Positions 8,603 to 16,334 of a stretch of DNA of 64,000 bases are shown here, piece after piece. Under the pieces are notes generated by a model. It did not search any database and was not told where the DNA came from. It was given only the letters and a program-made list of their open reading frames with translations. The translations under genes and the position numbers were made by a program. The stretch's first letter is position 1. Each line of letters starts with the position of its first letter. The stretch spans positions 39,128 through 103,127 of the forward strand of contig DAXT01000013.1 in the NCBI GenBank assembly GCA_002506535.1. Direction: 5' to 3'. The DNA comes from Methanothrix harundinacea (lineage in GTDB: Archaea > Halobacteriota > Methanosarcinia > Methanotrichales > Methanotrichaceae).

Positions 8603-9124
8603 CTATACGACGGCGACGGCCACCTCACCGGCCGGCACCTCGGCCTCCTCCTCGGCTGGAGGGGTCAGGACCGCGTCGATGACGTGGATGACGCCGTTGC
8701 TGCAGACTATGTCCGTCGCCGTAACATTGGCGCCGTTCACCTTCACGCCCTCCTCGGTGACCTCAACGGTGAGGTTTCCGCCCTGGAGGGTGGTGATGGA
8801 CCTCATGGTCATGACTTCCGCCGCCATGATGGCGCCGGAGGCGACATGGTAGGTGAGGATCTCCGTGAGGGTCTCTACGTCGATCTCGTCAAGCCCCTCC
8901 ACCAGAGCGAAGGCCTCGTCTGTGGGGGCGAATACCGTGAAGGGCCCTTCGCCGCTCAAGGTCTCCGTAAGGCCAGCGGCCTCAACCGCAGCTACCAGGG
9001 TGTTGAAGTTTCCGGCTTCCATTGCGGTCTCTACGATCGTCTTCGCCTCATCGCCCTCTGCAGCCGACAATCCCATCGACAGCATCGAGACGATGAATAA
9101 GGCTATCAAAGCTTTTTTCATCAT
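8603..9124 (-). CDS. Exported fasciclin (FAS1)-domain protein
   Basis: A 173-residue exported protein: signal peptide MMKKALIALFIVSMLSMGLSAAEG, then a single FAS1 domain. FAS1 landmarks are TLVAAVEAAGLTETLSGEGPFTVFAPTDEAFA (H1 box, about residues 42-73), the ILTYHVASG central YH motif (near residue 90), and the H2 box NGVIHVIDAVLTPP (near residue 148). FAS1 proteins mediate adhesion; single-domain secreted forms are frequent in Methanosarcinales. ATG 9124 is chosen because GGAGGT lies 7 nt upstream. An AT-rich TATA element is at about 9175. The tail is Glu/Val-rich with no cell-wall anchor seen. Confidence 0.93.
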   Translation of the reverse strand: MMKKALIALFIVSMLSMGLSAAEGDEAKTIVETAMEAGNFNTLVAAVEAAGLTETLSGEGPFTVFAPTDEAFALVEGLDEIDVETLTEILTYHVASGAIMAAEVMTMRSITTLQGGNLTVEVTEEGVKVNGANVTATDIVCSNGVIHVIDAVLTPPAEEEAEVPAGEVAVAVV

Positions 9125-9174
9125 ATGCCTAACCTCCACTTTGGTTCTACAAAGGGCCATAGGCTCGATATTCC

Positions 9175-9182
9175 ATATTTAA
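9175..9182 (-). promoter_or_regulatory. TATA box for the fasciclin gene
   Basis: TTAAATAT on the coding strand, about 50 bp before ATG 9124. It would give a leader of roughly 25 nt containing the GGAGGT site. Confidence 0.55.
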
Positions 9183-9478
9183 CGCTTTCCATCGGAGGAG
9201 ATCTGCCCATTTTGTCGCAATAATCGGGGTCGATTTTGACAATTTCGATCGATGAGTAATTCGCTCGCTCCTGACCGTCATGCCGCAAAATTGATGGATA
9301 TTCCCCCCCTATTTCTCTTCCTCCGTCGCGAAGGTCTGAACCTTTGTCCATCAATCGAAGGCCCCGTCACCTCCGGCCCCGCCATCCCTCAAGTCTCTTC
9401 ATCCGATAAGGACCCGGGACCCTTGAACTCCAGCGGACCGGAGTTGAACGAACCCACAGATCTCCCCTCGTCGCCGAT
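9183..9478. other. Non-coding spacer between fasciclin and SOUL genes
   Basis: About 300 bp with no supported gene. Short frames exist on both strands but lack ribosome sites and recognisable composition. It presumably holds the upstream promoter region of the fasciclin gene and the 3' end of the SOUL transcript. Confidence 0.5.
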
Positions 9479-10069
9479 TCAGCCGCCAACGACCTCTATA
9501 GCCACCTCGTTTCTGCGCATGAAGGGGGGGGTCCAGGGGTCGTTGTACTGCATGAGGACCGGCTCGCCCTGAACTTCTATCCCTCGATCTTTCAGAGTCT
9601 CTTCTAGGATAGCCAGGTTTCTCTCCCTTCTATCCTCGGTGGCGTACCCCGAGAAGGCGATCGCCGCCATCCTCCTCTCCTTCACAGCCTCGATCCTCAC
9701 CCGGTCGTCCCTGGGGCGGGGAGCATCCTCCAGGTCGAACCCTTCGGGGATGATGAAGGCGATGAACCGCTCGCCGTCGGCGGCGCCCGTCACCACCGGG
9801 GCTGTCATCTCGATCTTCACCTCTCCGTCGTTTTCGCCTGAGATGTACCTGAAGAGGCGGGCGAACCCCCGGTTCTGGTCATCTTCAGAGGTCAGAGCCC
9901 AGATCTGGCCGGAGTACTCCCTGATCTCGACTCCGTTCTCGAGGGTCTCGACGACCTGGTAGGGTGGCTCTTTTACGTTCATGGAAACTAACGCTCCGTA
10001 AAGGGTCCATATGAGAAGCGCCGCCAGGATCGCGACGGCGGCCATCTGGATCTTTGATAGCTCTATCAT
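9479..10069 (-). CDS. Membrane-anchored SOUL-family heme-binding protein
   Basis: A 196-residue protein. An N-terminal membrane anchor (AAVAILAALLIWTLYGALV, about residues 10-28) is followed by a SOUL/HBP domain. Recognisable elements are EPPYQVVETLENGVEIREYSG (the family's Y-E-V-ReY segment), FARLFRYISGEND, KIEMTAPVV (the conserved K-I-x-M-T-x-P-V), FIIPEGFDLEDAPRPRDDRVRIE, and AAIAFSGYATED near the end. SOUL proteins bind heme or other tetrapyrroles; archaeal members are uncharacterised. A GGAG site lies about 8 nt before the ATG, and a TATA-like AAATTTAAG is near 10147. The anchor suggests the domain faces outside the cell. Confidence 0.92.
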   Translation of the reverse strand: MIELSKIQMAAVAILAALLIWTLYGALVSMNVKEPPYQVVETLENGVEIREYSGQIWALTSEDDQNRGFARLFRYISGENDGEVKIEMTAPVVTGAADGERFIAFIIPEGFDLEDAPRPRDDRVRIEAVKERRMAAIAFSGYATEDRRERNLAILEETLKDRGIEVQGEPVLMQYNDPWTPPFMRRNEVAIEVVGG

Positions 10070-10184
10070 GGTAACAGCTCCGGGGTCTTGCGCAGGTCTT
10101 CTCTATCCCCGTCAAAATCGGGGGCGGCTCCGTTTCACGTCCTCTTAAATTTGGGAATTTTCGGCAATAACTCTTTCGATTGCA

Positions 10185-10193
10185 GGTATAAGG
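10185..10193 (+). promoter_or_regulatory. TATA box for the membrane protein at 10242
   Basis: GGTATAAGG lies about 50 bp before the start codon, in the divergent spacer shared with the SOUL gene. Confidence 0.5.
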
Positions 10194-10241
10194 GGGTTAC
10201 AGCGAGAGAAGAATAGATGAAGAAGTACGTCTTCGATAAAG

Positions 10242-10733
10242 ATGGGTGCCGAAGAGAGGAGGATCATCTTGGAAAGAGGATTCGAATCCGAAGATAGAGA
10301 TGAAGGCGAGGATCAGGGAGGCGATAAAGACGGATCTACAGACGGTTCCAACAAGATCCCTGGCCGCCGGATTGCCTGGAGGAGGGCGAGAGGAGGTCTC
10401 CTCACCACGGTGGGTTATCTCCTATCGCCGGTCTCGTGGTGGAACGACCTCTTCATCAACATCCCCCTCGCCTACGCCTTCGGGGCTCTCTTAGCCCTCA
10501 TCTCCAGGGATCTATTCCTCCCCGCCATGGTGGTGGGATACTGGATCACCAACCTCCTGGGTTTCGTCCTGATGCACCGGGGGATGAAGGACCTCCTCTC
10601 CAAAGACGGGGGTGAAGGGCGCAGGAGAAGGGATATTCTCGTCGATATCTCGGTCTCCATCGCTTATACCGTCATTGTGGTGATCCTGGTGGCGGCGGGG
10701 GTCCTGCGGCTCCCCGCCGAGTACTTCCCCTGA
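10242..10733 (+). CDS. Small integral membrane protein of unknown function
   Basis: A 163-residue protein with an acidic, Asp/Glu/Gly-rich cytoplasmic N-terminus (residues 1-45), then three hydrophobic stretches. These are about residues 71-88 (INIPLAYAFGALLALIS), 92-110 (FLPAMVVGYWITNLLGFVLMH) and 130-157 (DISVSIAYTVIVVILVAAGVLRL). The WWNDLFINIPLAYAFG sequence resembles conserved methanogen membrane proteins without assigned function. It is divergent from the SOUL gene. No catalytic motif is visible. Confidence 0.72.
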   Translation: MGAEERRIILERGFESEDRDEGEDQGGDKDGSTDGSNKIPGRRIAWRRARGGLLTTVGYLLSPVSWWNDLFINIPLAYAFGALLALISRDLFLPAMVVGYWITNLLGFVLMHRGMKDLLSKDGGEGRRRRDILVDISVSIAYTVIVVILVAAGVLRLPAEYFP

Positions 10734-10800
10734 GAGTCTTTCTTCCGGCCACTTCAACGAAAGGGCGAAATCCCGGATCGCCGCCCTTTACCCTCTCTCA

Positions 10801-10828
10801 TCTCCTATCTCCTATCTCCCATCTCCCA
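10801..10828. repeat. 7-bp tandem pyrimidine repeat (four units)
   Basis: Units TCTCCTA, TCTCCTA, TCTCCCA and TCTCCCA follow one another, extended on both sides by further TCTC-rich sequence. The pyrimidine-rich + strand tract sits after the 10242 gene and may double as its terminator. Confidence 0.7.
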
Positions 10829-10847
10829 TCTCTTCCTTCGCAAATTC

Positions 10848-10855
10848 CTTATACG
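10848..10855 (+). promoter_or_regulatory. TATA box for the 55-residue cysteine protein and amzA
   Basis: CTTATACG is centred about 24 bp before the ATG at 10876. Transcription would therefore start at or next to the start codon, implying a leaderless message. Confidence 0.5.
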
Positions 10856-10875
10856 ATCCTGACAGCGTGAAGGTC

Positions 10876-11043
10876 ATGGCTCCAACATGCGAAAACTGCT
10901 TCATCAGAAGGCGGGCCGAGAAGAGGCCGGGCTCCCTCATCGCCAGAGTATGGAGGTGGCACACCGGCTGGTGCCCCGGCTGGAAGGCCTACCAGAAGTC
11001 CCTCGCCGAGGAGAAGCGACCTGATAACGCTACGGACTTATGA
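10876..11043 (+). CDS. 55-residue cysteine-containing small protein upstream of archaemetzincin
   Basis: ATG 10876 to TGA 11043 encodes a 55-residue basic protein beginning MAPTCENCFIRRRAEK and containing the aromatic segment RVWRWHTGWCPGWKAYQK. The three cysteines (CX2C near the N-terminus, a single Cys in HTGWCPGW) plus a His could bind zinc. The composition is strongly protein-like (Trp-rich core, no rare codons), and the gene ends 6 bp before amzA, so the two form an operon. I believe similar short proteins occur in other methanogens, but that is memory rather than a search. The role is unknown. Confidence 0.7.
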   Translation: MAPTCENCFIRRRAEKRPGSLIARVWRWHTGWCPGWKAYQKSLAEEKRPDNATDL

Positions 11044-11049
11044 GTTGTT

Positions 11050-11586
11050 ATGAAGGCCCCCATCACTATAGCCCTCCAGCCGATGGGCGTCGTCGAGGAC
11101 AGCCTCATCTCGTTTCTTCAGTATGAGCTGGCCTTCCTCTTCGGCGCCGTCGAGGTGAGGCCCCGGGTATTGATACCCGAGACCGTCCGCGTCCCCGAAA
11201 GGGGGCAGCTGGTGGGGGGGCTCGTCCTATCGGCCCTTGCGGGTCCGGAGGGGGCGGACGCCGTCCTGGGGGTCGTCGATGAAGACCTATTCGCTGCGAA
11301 TTTGAACTTCGTCTTCGGCCTCGCCCATGGGCAGAAGGCGATAATATCCCTCGCGAGGCTGCGGCAGGAGTTCTACGGCCTCCCTCCCGACCACGACCTA
11401 TTTCGGGATAGGGCAAAAAAGGAGGCGGTCCACGAGCTCGGCCACGTCTTCGGCCTGCCCCACTGCGACGACGGTGAGTGCGTTATGCATTTTTCAAACT
11501 CCATCGTCGATACCGACTTCAAAGGGTCGAGGTACTGCAGGCGGTGTCAAAAGATGCTGGAGGGCTTCGGGGTGGAGGTCTCCTGA
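11050..11586 (+). CDS. amzA: Archaemetzincin zinc metalloprotease
   Basis: A 178-residue cytoplasmic metalloprotease. The family signature HEXXHXXGX3CX4CXMX17CXXC is complete: HELGHVFGLPHCDDGECVMHFSNS (about residues 127-150), then CRRC (near residue 165). The three His are zinc ligands, Glu is catalytic, and the four Cys form the structural zinc site. Length matches the family. The physiological substrate is unknown; archaemetzincins are nearly universal in Euryarchaeota. It is transcribed with the 55-residue cysteine protein 6 bp upstream, which may be a partner or inhibitor (inference only). Confidence 0.96.
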   Translation: MKAPITIALQPMGVVEDSLISFLQYELAFLFGAVEVRPRVLIPETVRVPERGQLVGGLVLSALAGPEGADAVLGVVDEDLFAANLNFVFGLAHGQKAIISLARLRQEFYGLPPDHDLFRDRAKKEAVHELGHVFGLPHCDDGECVMHFSNSIVDTDFKGSRYCRRCQKMLEGFGVEVS

Positions 11587-11656
11587 TTCGGCTCATCGCC
11601 CCCCTCGCCCTGAAGCTCCCGTCCTCTTCGTCGAACCAGGCTTTATTTTAACGAAT

Positions 11657-11679
11657 ACCCCGCAGCTCTGCTGTGGGGT
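11657..11679. repeat. REP-like palindrome, copy 1
   Basis: ACCCCGCAGC-TCT-GCTGTGGGGT forms a 10-bp stem with one G-T wobble, followed by GCGC. A near copy lies at 42078-42101 and is also followed by GCGC. It lies between the 3' ends of two convergent genes and is preceded by TTTATTTTA, so it may serve as an amzA terminator. Confidence 0.65.
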
Positions 11680-11697
11680 GCGCTGCCGCAACTTGAC

Positions 11698-12108
11698 TCA
11701 GATCTCTCTGAGCTTCGCCAATAGCCTTTTGAGCCGCTCGACGTAAGCTTTGTCGATGGCGTACCTCTCCCCCTCCTCGATATTCTCAGCCTCCGATAGA
11801 GCCCTCTGCGCCACCGCCGCCAACTCCCGCAGGAGGTGATGCTCTGCGACGTCCTTGGTCACGACGTCGATGTACTCCCACCAGGCCTCCTCCAGCCCCT
11901 TCAGGGGGGCGCCCCTGACCCCGCTCTTTCTCATGTCGTCGAGGCGGTCCTGGAGAGTCCCGGCTCCGGGCCACCGCCCCGTCTGGTATCGCTGGTAGGC
12001 CTCGGATCCCGCCCCCCCCACTGCGTCGTCCCTCTTACGCTGCTCGAAGAGCCACATCGAAAAGTCTACCCTTCTTCTTCCCGTCGCCTTCAAACCCTTC
12101 GCCTCCAT
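11698..12108 (-). CDS. Hypothetical protein with YozE/SAM-like helical N-terminal region
   Basis: A 136-residue soluble protein. Residues 15-80 (FSMWLFEQRKRDDAVG ... LKGLEEAWWEYI) resemble the short YozE-type SAM-like domain (W-L-xQ-xxRDDxxG, then a final helix LEEAWxEY). The rest is a charged helix with Leu-rich heptads (about residues 85-135). There is no signal peptide. The function of YozE-like domains is unknown. The resemblance is by eye and would need a profile search. It is monocistronic, with its 3' end facing amzA. Confidence 0.6.
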   Translation of the reverse strand: MEAKGLKATGRRRVDFSMWLFEQRKRDDAVGGAGSEAYQRYQTGRWPGAGTLQDRLDDMRKSGVRGAPLKGLEEAWWEYIDVVTKDVAEHHLLRELAAVAQRALSEAENIEEGERYAIDKAYVERLKRLLAKLREI

Positions 12109-12270
12109 CGACTATAGATCTCTCCTACGATAACTATCTCTCCCTCATCCCCCGAAAGCCGCCTTCCCCAAAAGCCCGCCGTCGAGCCCTTATCTCGGAT
12201 CCGGTCAGGTCGAACCATGTAGCAATTGAAGCGAAAAGCTTATTACTAAATAAGATGTAGTCAGGTTGGC

Positions 12271-12498
12271 GTGCGTGAAAACCCGTTTCGTGACCTTGAA
12301 GAGAACCGCGCCCGCCGCCAAAGGGTGGCAATAGACGACAACAGCCTTCCTGACCCAAGGGTGCCGGAGCTGGTGGAGGAGATCTGCGTAGCTCGGGCAT
12401 CCCTTTTCTTCTGCCGGTACTATGCTAGCAATATCAGCGCCCTTGATTGGGAGATCCGCAGACTCTTACCCCTGCGGATGAAGGTCCCGGGCGAATGA
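12271..12498 (+). CDS. Small hypothetical protein (GTG start)
   Basis: A 75-residue frame starting GTG, preceded by an AT-rich stretch (TTATTACTAAATAAG near 12240-12255) that could be a promoter. The sequence is moderately protein-like (PRVPELVEEICVARASLFF) but no family is recognised and no clear ribosome site is present. The opposite-strand frame covering the same DNA looks like a shadow (Arg/Pro-rich). Treat as tentative. Confidence 0.35.
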   Translation: MRENPFRDLEENRARRQRVAIDDNSLPDPRVPELVEEICVARASLFFCRYYASNISALDWEIRRLLPLRMKVPGE

Positions 12499-12570
12499 GG
12501 GCTATCTTTGAGCCCTCTTGCCGCCTTGAAGGGACCTGTTATTCCTTGACGCGACCTGTTCTCCCGAACT

Positions 12571-13662
12571 TCACCAGTAGTCCTTCTTCTTTCTCAGGAA
12601 CAGATAGATGAAGAACGGAACTCCAAGGAAGGCGGTCATGATCCCCACCGGTAGTATTACCGGAGCGAATATCGTCCTCGCGATGGTATCGGCCCCCAGG
12701 AGCAATAGGGCTCCGACGAGCCCCGAAGCAGGTATGAGGAACCGGTGGTCGCCTCCCACCATCATCCTGGTGATGTGGGGGGCGACGAGGCCTATGAACC
12801 CGATCGTCCCGGTGAAGCATATGACGCTGGCGGTGATGAGGGCCGCCAGCATCATACAGAAGACCCTCACGAACTCGACGTTGACGCCGAGGCTCTTCGC
12901 CGTCTCGTCTCCGGCCCCCAGGGCGTTGATGTCCCAGGAGAAGTACATCAGGATGAGGGTGCAGACGACGGTCACGAGCGCTATGATCCCCACCTTATCC
13001 CAGGAGGATCTGCCGAGGCTTCCCATCATCCAGAATACCACCTCATGGACCTGCTCGGATTTGCCGATGTACTGCAGGAAGGAGGTCATGGCACTGAAGA
13101 GGTACATGATGGCTATCCCAGCGAGGATCATCGTCTCCGGGGTGATCCCCTTGTACCTGGCGAGGCCGTAGACGGTCATCGATGCCAGCATCGTGAAGAC
13201 GAAGGCGTTTCCGACGATCAGCCACTGGCCGCCGACGAACCCCGCCCCCATGATGATGGCGAGGGACGCCCCGAAGCTGGCGGCGGAGGCGATCCCCAGA
13301 GTGAAGGGGCTCGCGAGGGGGTTCTTCAATATCCCCTGCATCGCGGCCCCGGCGACGGCGAGCCCCATCCCGGCGAAGATCGCCATCAACACCCGGTGGA
13401 GGCGGAGCTGCCAGACGATCGTCTCGATGAAGTTCGTCGTCTCGAAGGTCCCGGGAAAAAAACGGGCCAGGATCGCCGTATAAACCTCCGCCGGGGTGAT
13501 GTTGGCCGATCCCAGGGTGGCCGCCACCCCCGCCAGGGTCAAGATCCCGGCCAGGGATGCGAAGATCAGGAGGATCTTCCTGCCGACGAACTGGCTGTAC
13601 TCTTCCTTCAGCTCGGAATTTTCGACGGGGGCTTCTCTTGACATCGTCTCAGCCTTGCTCAT
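12571..13662 (-). CDS. FecCD/BtuC-type ABC transporter permease
   Basis: A 363-residue polytopic inner-membrane permease for iron chelates, heme or corrinoids. The FecCD hallmarks are RLHRVLMAIFAGMGLAVAGAAMQGILKNPLASPFTLGIASAASFGA (about residues 85-130), the EETAKSLG-like DETAKSLGVNVEFVR segment that contacts the ATPase (near residue 255), and GTIGFIGLVAPHITRMMVGGDHR (near residue 280). Nine to ten hydrophobic helices are visible. The charged N-terminus of about 28 residues is cytoplasmic. It lies 28 bp downstream of the binding protein at 13691 and is probably co-transcribed. No ATPase gene follows, which is unusual for this family. Confidence 0.93.
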   Translation of the reverse strand: MSKAETMSREAPVENSELKEEYSQFVGRKILLIFASLAGILTLAGVAATLGSANITPAEVYTAILARFFPGTFETTNFIETIVWQLRLHRVLMAIFAGMGLAVAGAAMQGILKNPLASPFTLGIASAASFGASLAIIMGAGFVGGQWLIVGNAFVFTMLASMTVYGLARYKGITPETMILAGIAIMYLFSAMTSFLQYIGKSEQVHEVVFWMMGSLGRSSWDKVGIIALVTVVCTLILMYFSWDINALGAGDETAKSLGVNVEFVRVFCMMLAALITASVICFTGTIGFIGLVAPHITRMMVGGDHRFLIPASGLVGALLLLGADTIARTIFAPVILPVGIMTAFLGVPFFIYLFLRKKKDYW

Positions 13663-13690
13663 AAACCATATTCAACTTAAGCCTAATCGG

Positions 13691-14884
13691 TCATACGGAC
13701 AGCTCGGGATATATGTATACGCCCTGAAGGTCCAGACCCTGGAACCTCTCGAGATACTCTTGATGGAGGGCGGTGGGGTCCAGGTCGTCGAAGAGCTCTG
13801 GGCAGAAGAGCTTCGCCAGGTACGCCACCCCTATGAAGTGCTGGGCTCCGCCGAGGATGTCGTTGGAGAGGACGTAGACATGATCTTTCTTCACAGCATC
13901 GATGGAGTCCCATCCGGGGCGGCCGGCCACCTCTTTCTTCAGGGCAGCCATCTCGGAGTCGTCGTCCTCATCGAAGCCACCGAAGTTCTTGCTCCCTGCA
14001 CCGCATAGCTTGACCACGATCTCGGGATTTCTCTCAATGATGCTCTCGGGGTCGACGTCGGTGTAGGAGAGGGCGAGATCGCCGAAGATGTTATTGCCGC
14101 CGGCCATCGTCAGCTTTTCGTGCCAGGCCGCTCCCTGGGTCGCGGTCCTGAAATCGACCCAACTCTCGAAGTAGACGGTGGGTTTATCAGAATCGTCGAG
14201 GCCTGATACAGCGGCCGTTATGGGATAAAGGGCTCTTCTGTAGAATTCGAGGAACTCGGCGGCCTCTTCTTCCCGCTCAAGGATCAAACCCAGCATCTCC
14301 ACCTCACCCTCGTGGCTCTCGGGGACGAAGCAGTCTACCCTCAACACCACCAGGTTCGGATCGGCGGCCTCGAGGGTCTCCTGGATCTCGTCGACGCTCG
14401 ATTTCATGAAGGTCCCGTAGATGAAGACTGCCTCGGGGTGGAGCTCGAGGACCGCCTCGATATCCGGGGTCCATACAGAGCCGATGCCGGGAAGCTTCGA
14501 TAGCTCCGGGAAGTAGGCCGGATCTTCCTGGGTATACTTGCCGACGCCGATGATCTTATCCTGGGCCTTAAGGGATCTGACCACCTCGACGGTTTCGCTG
14601 TTTAAGATGACTATCCGTTCGAGGGGTTTGTAGATCGCCACCTCCCGCCCGGAGGAGTCGACGACCCTCTGGGGGTAGTTCTCGCTTATATGCCTGATCA
14701 CCTCGAGATCCTCGGCGGAGATCTTCCCCTCCTTCTCTTGCTCCTCTGCCGCCTCCAGCTCCTGGGGAGAGACGACGAGGTCTCCGTCTAGATCCCCCGG
14801 CACCGTGAAATCTGCAGCGGCGCCACCCCCGATCCCCAAAGATAAGAGGGAGACCGCCAAGATCCAATACCATTTCTCTTCCAT
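13691..14884 (-). CDS. Iron/corrinoid-type periplasmic substrate-binding protein with dockerin-like Ca loop
   Basis: A 397-residue exported binding protein (cluster A, BtuF/FepB fold). A signal peptide (about residues 1-24, ending GGGAAA) is followed by an EF-hand/dockerin-like half, DLDGDLVVSPQELEAAEE (about residues 30-48), and then the PBP domain. The domain opens with RVVDSSGREVAIYKPLERIVILNSETVEVVRSL (about residues 75-107), has a central GSVWTPDIEAVLELHPEAVFIYG, and closes with the C-terminal lobe GRPGWDSIDAVKKDHVYVLSND. ATG 14884 is preferred over GTG 14893 because GAGGTG lies 6 nt upstream. The calcium loop fused to a binding protein is unusual. It is operonic with the permease at 12571. 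Confidence 0.9.
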   Translation of the reverse strand: MEEKWYWILAVSLLSLGIGGGAAADFTVPGDLDGDLVVSPQELEAAEEQEKEGKISAEDLEVIRHISENYPQRVVDSSGREVAIYKPLERIVILNSETVEVVRSLKAQDKIIGVGKYTQEDPAYFPELSKLPGIGSVWTPDIEAVLELHPEAVFIYGTFMKSSVDEIQETLEAADPNLVVLRVDCFVPESHEGEVEMLGLILEREEEAAEFLEFYRRALYPITAAVSGLDDSDKPTVYFESWVDFRTATQGAAWHEKLTMAGGNNIFGDLALSYTDVDPESIIERNPEIVVKLCGAGSKNFGGFDEDDDSEMAALKKEVAGRPGWDSIDAVKKDHVYVLSNDILGGAQHFIGVAYLAKLFCPELFDDLDPTALHQEYLERFQGLDLQGVYIYPELSV

Positions 14885-14920
14885 AAGCGTCACCTCTTCT
14901 GTAAGACATCCAATTTAGAA

Positions 14921-14930
14921 TTTATTAATT
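14921..14930 (-). promoter_or_regulatory. TATA box for the binding-protein/permease operon
   Basis: AATTAATAAA on the coding strand, about 40 bp before ATG 14884, lies within a 110-bp AT-rich block (14905-15015). Just upstream on the same strand is GATGTGTAAA, which resembles GATGTAAATGTG in the leader of the second binding-protein gene. A shared operator is possible. Confidence 0.55.
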
Positions 14931-15021
14931 TACACATCAAGATTATTGCAAATTACAATTTATTCATATTATTTACAGATTAATGCGCAGATGAATCGAG
15001 TGATTAATAAGGATTTTGGTC

Positions 15022-15056
15022 AAAATAAGAAGAAGCCGCCCTGGAGGAGAGGGCGG
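15022..15056 (-). terminator. Hairpin plus T-rich tail after the second binding protein
   Basis: CCGCCCT (15036-15042) pairs with AGGGCGG (15050-15056) across a 7-nt loop. Read on the - strand the stem is followed by TTCTTCTTATTTT. It lies 35 bp past the stop codon of the gene at 15091. Confidence 0.6.
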
Positions 15057-15090
15057 GCCTTTCATGATTAGATACAAGTCCGTTGAGCTA

Positions 15091-16146
15091 TCAGATCCCG
15101 GGAAGGACGAAGAAGCTCTCCTCCGGATAGGATAGCCCCCTCACCGCCAGGTACTCCCGGTAGACCCCCACCGGGTCGAGCTCTGCCTCCGGGTGGAAGA
15201 TCTTGGCCCAGTAGGTGAGGCCGACGACGGCGCCGGTCCCGAGGGTGATGTCCCTGAAGATGACGTAAACCCTTTCATCCTCAACGGCGGGGATGGAAGA
15301 TGCCCCGGGACGGCCCAGGATGTCCGCAAGGAGCGCCTCCATATCTGCGGTGTCGGACCAGCCGAGCTGGTTTATTGCCGGCGGCACCTTGATGATGACA
15401 TCAGGGTTGCCGGTGAGGACCGCCTCCCACTCCACTTTCGGGTATTGCTGATCGACATCGATGATGTTATCTCCCCCGGCTAGGTCGATCAGCTCGTCCA
15501 AGGCAGCCCCCCTGCTGACGGTGGCCAGGGACCCGATGTCACCGACGGAGCCGGTCTCGACGTAGACCTGGGGCCTTCCAAGTCCGGATACCGCGGCTGA
15601 TACAGCGGCCTTCTTCTCCCGGACCCAGGCGTTATACCCTTCCGCCTCGGCCTTTCGGTCCAGGATCGTTCCCAGGAGGGCCATCTCCTCCTCCAGGGTC
15701 TCGGCGTTGTAGAGGTCGAGGCCCAGGATGTCGATCTTCTCGAAGGCTGCGAGGCTCTCCTCCATCTCGACGGCCTTGTTCGCGTAGCAGATCACCAGCA
15801 TGCCGGGGGCTATCTCGCCGCCGTCATCCCTGGCGAGCTCCGCTATCTTCTCGTAGTTGAACTCCTTCCAGGTCCCCACATTCTCCCAGCCGCCTGAGAA
15901 AGCAACGAAGTAGTGAGCTTTGTAAGAGAGATCCACCGAGCCTGCGATCTTTTCGGCATCCCCCAGGATGCTGACGGCATCAGCTGCATCTGAGTTCATT
16001 ACGATGATCTTCTCGACCGGCACCTCGATCGTCACAGACCTTCCTGCTGAGTCGGTGACGGCAAGGGGATAATCGACGGCCGTTGTCACTCCCAGGCCCA
16101 CGCTCGCCCAGAGGGCCAAAATCAGGACAAAAGGCATCTTATTCAA
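15091..16146 (-). CDS. Second periplasmic iron/corrinoid-type binding protein
   Basis: A 351-residue exported binding protein of the same cluster as its downstream neighbour but lacking the calcium-loop insert. A signal peptide (FVLILALWASVGLGVTTA) is followed by the PBP opening LAVTDSAGRSVTIEVPVEKIIVMNSDAADAVSILG (about residues 28-62), the central NAETLEEEMALLGTILDRK, and the C-terminal PGASSIPAVEDERVYVIFRD. The start is TTG 16146, because AAGGAGG lies 8 nt upstream; the next ATG is at 16137. It has its own promoter (16192-16205) and terminator, so it is a separate transcript. It may deliver a different ligand to the same permease. Confidence 0.9.
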   Translation of the reverse strand: MNKMPFVLILALWASVGLGVTTAVDYPLAVTDSAGRSVTIEVPVEKIIVMNSDAADAVSILGDAEKIAGSVDLSYKAHYFVAFSGGWENVGTWKEFNYEKIAELARDDGGEIAPGMLVICYANKAVEMEESLAAFEKIDILGLDLYNAETLEEEMALLGTILDRKAEAEGYNAWVREKKAAVSAAVSGLGRPQVYVETGSVGDIGSLATVSRGAALDELIDLAGGDNIIDVDQQYPKVEWEAVLTGNPDVIIKVPPAINQLGWSDTADMEALLADILGRPGASSIPAVEDERVYVIFRDITLGTGAVVGLTYWAKIFHPEAELDPVGVYREYLAVRGLSYPEESFFVLPGI

Positions 16147-16191
16147 ATTCCTAGCCTCCTTATGGATTTTAGATGTAAATGTGCGATATCT

Positions 16192-16205
16192 TTATTAATT
16201 AATAA
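16192..16205 (-). promoter_or_regulatory. Palindromic TATA region of the second binding-protein gene
   Basis: TTATTAATTAATAA is a perfect 14-bp palindrome about 50 bp before the TTG start. Being both the TATA element and symmetrical, it could be a repressor target (for example a metal-responsive regulator), but that is inference. Confidence 0.5.
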
Positions 16206-16334
16206 GAGTTTCGGTCTTAAATTTGTAATCGGAAGGCGATCGTTACCGAAACCTGGATTAAAGGCCCGGGTGATAAGGCGTATTTAAGAGATGCAGACCT
16301 TCTGCGGGTTCAGCTTAAAGAGAGATGGATATTG

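Noticed and set aside
8385..8852. A 155-codon + strand frame spanning the purine tract
   Set aside because: Its middle is Glu/Lys/Arg low complexity from the purine run and its end is antisense to the fasciclin gene.
10270..10290. GATTCGAATC resembling the T-loop of a tRNA gene
   Set aside because: It lies inside the coding region at 10242 and no matching acceptor, anticodon or D arms are present.
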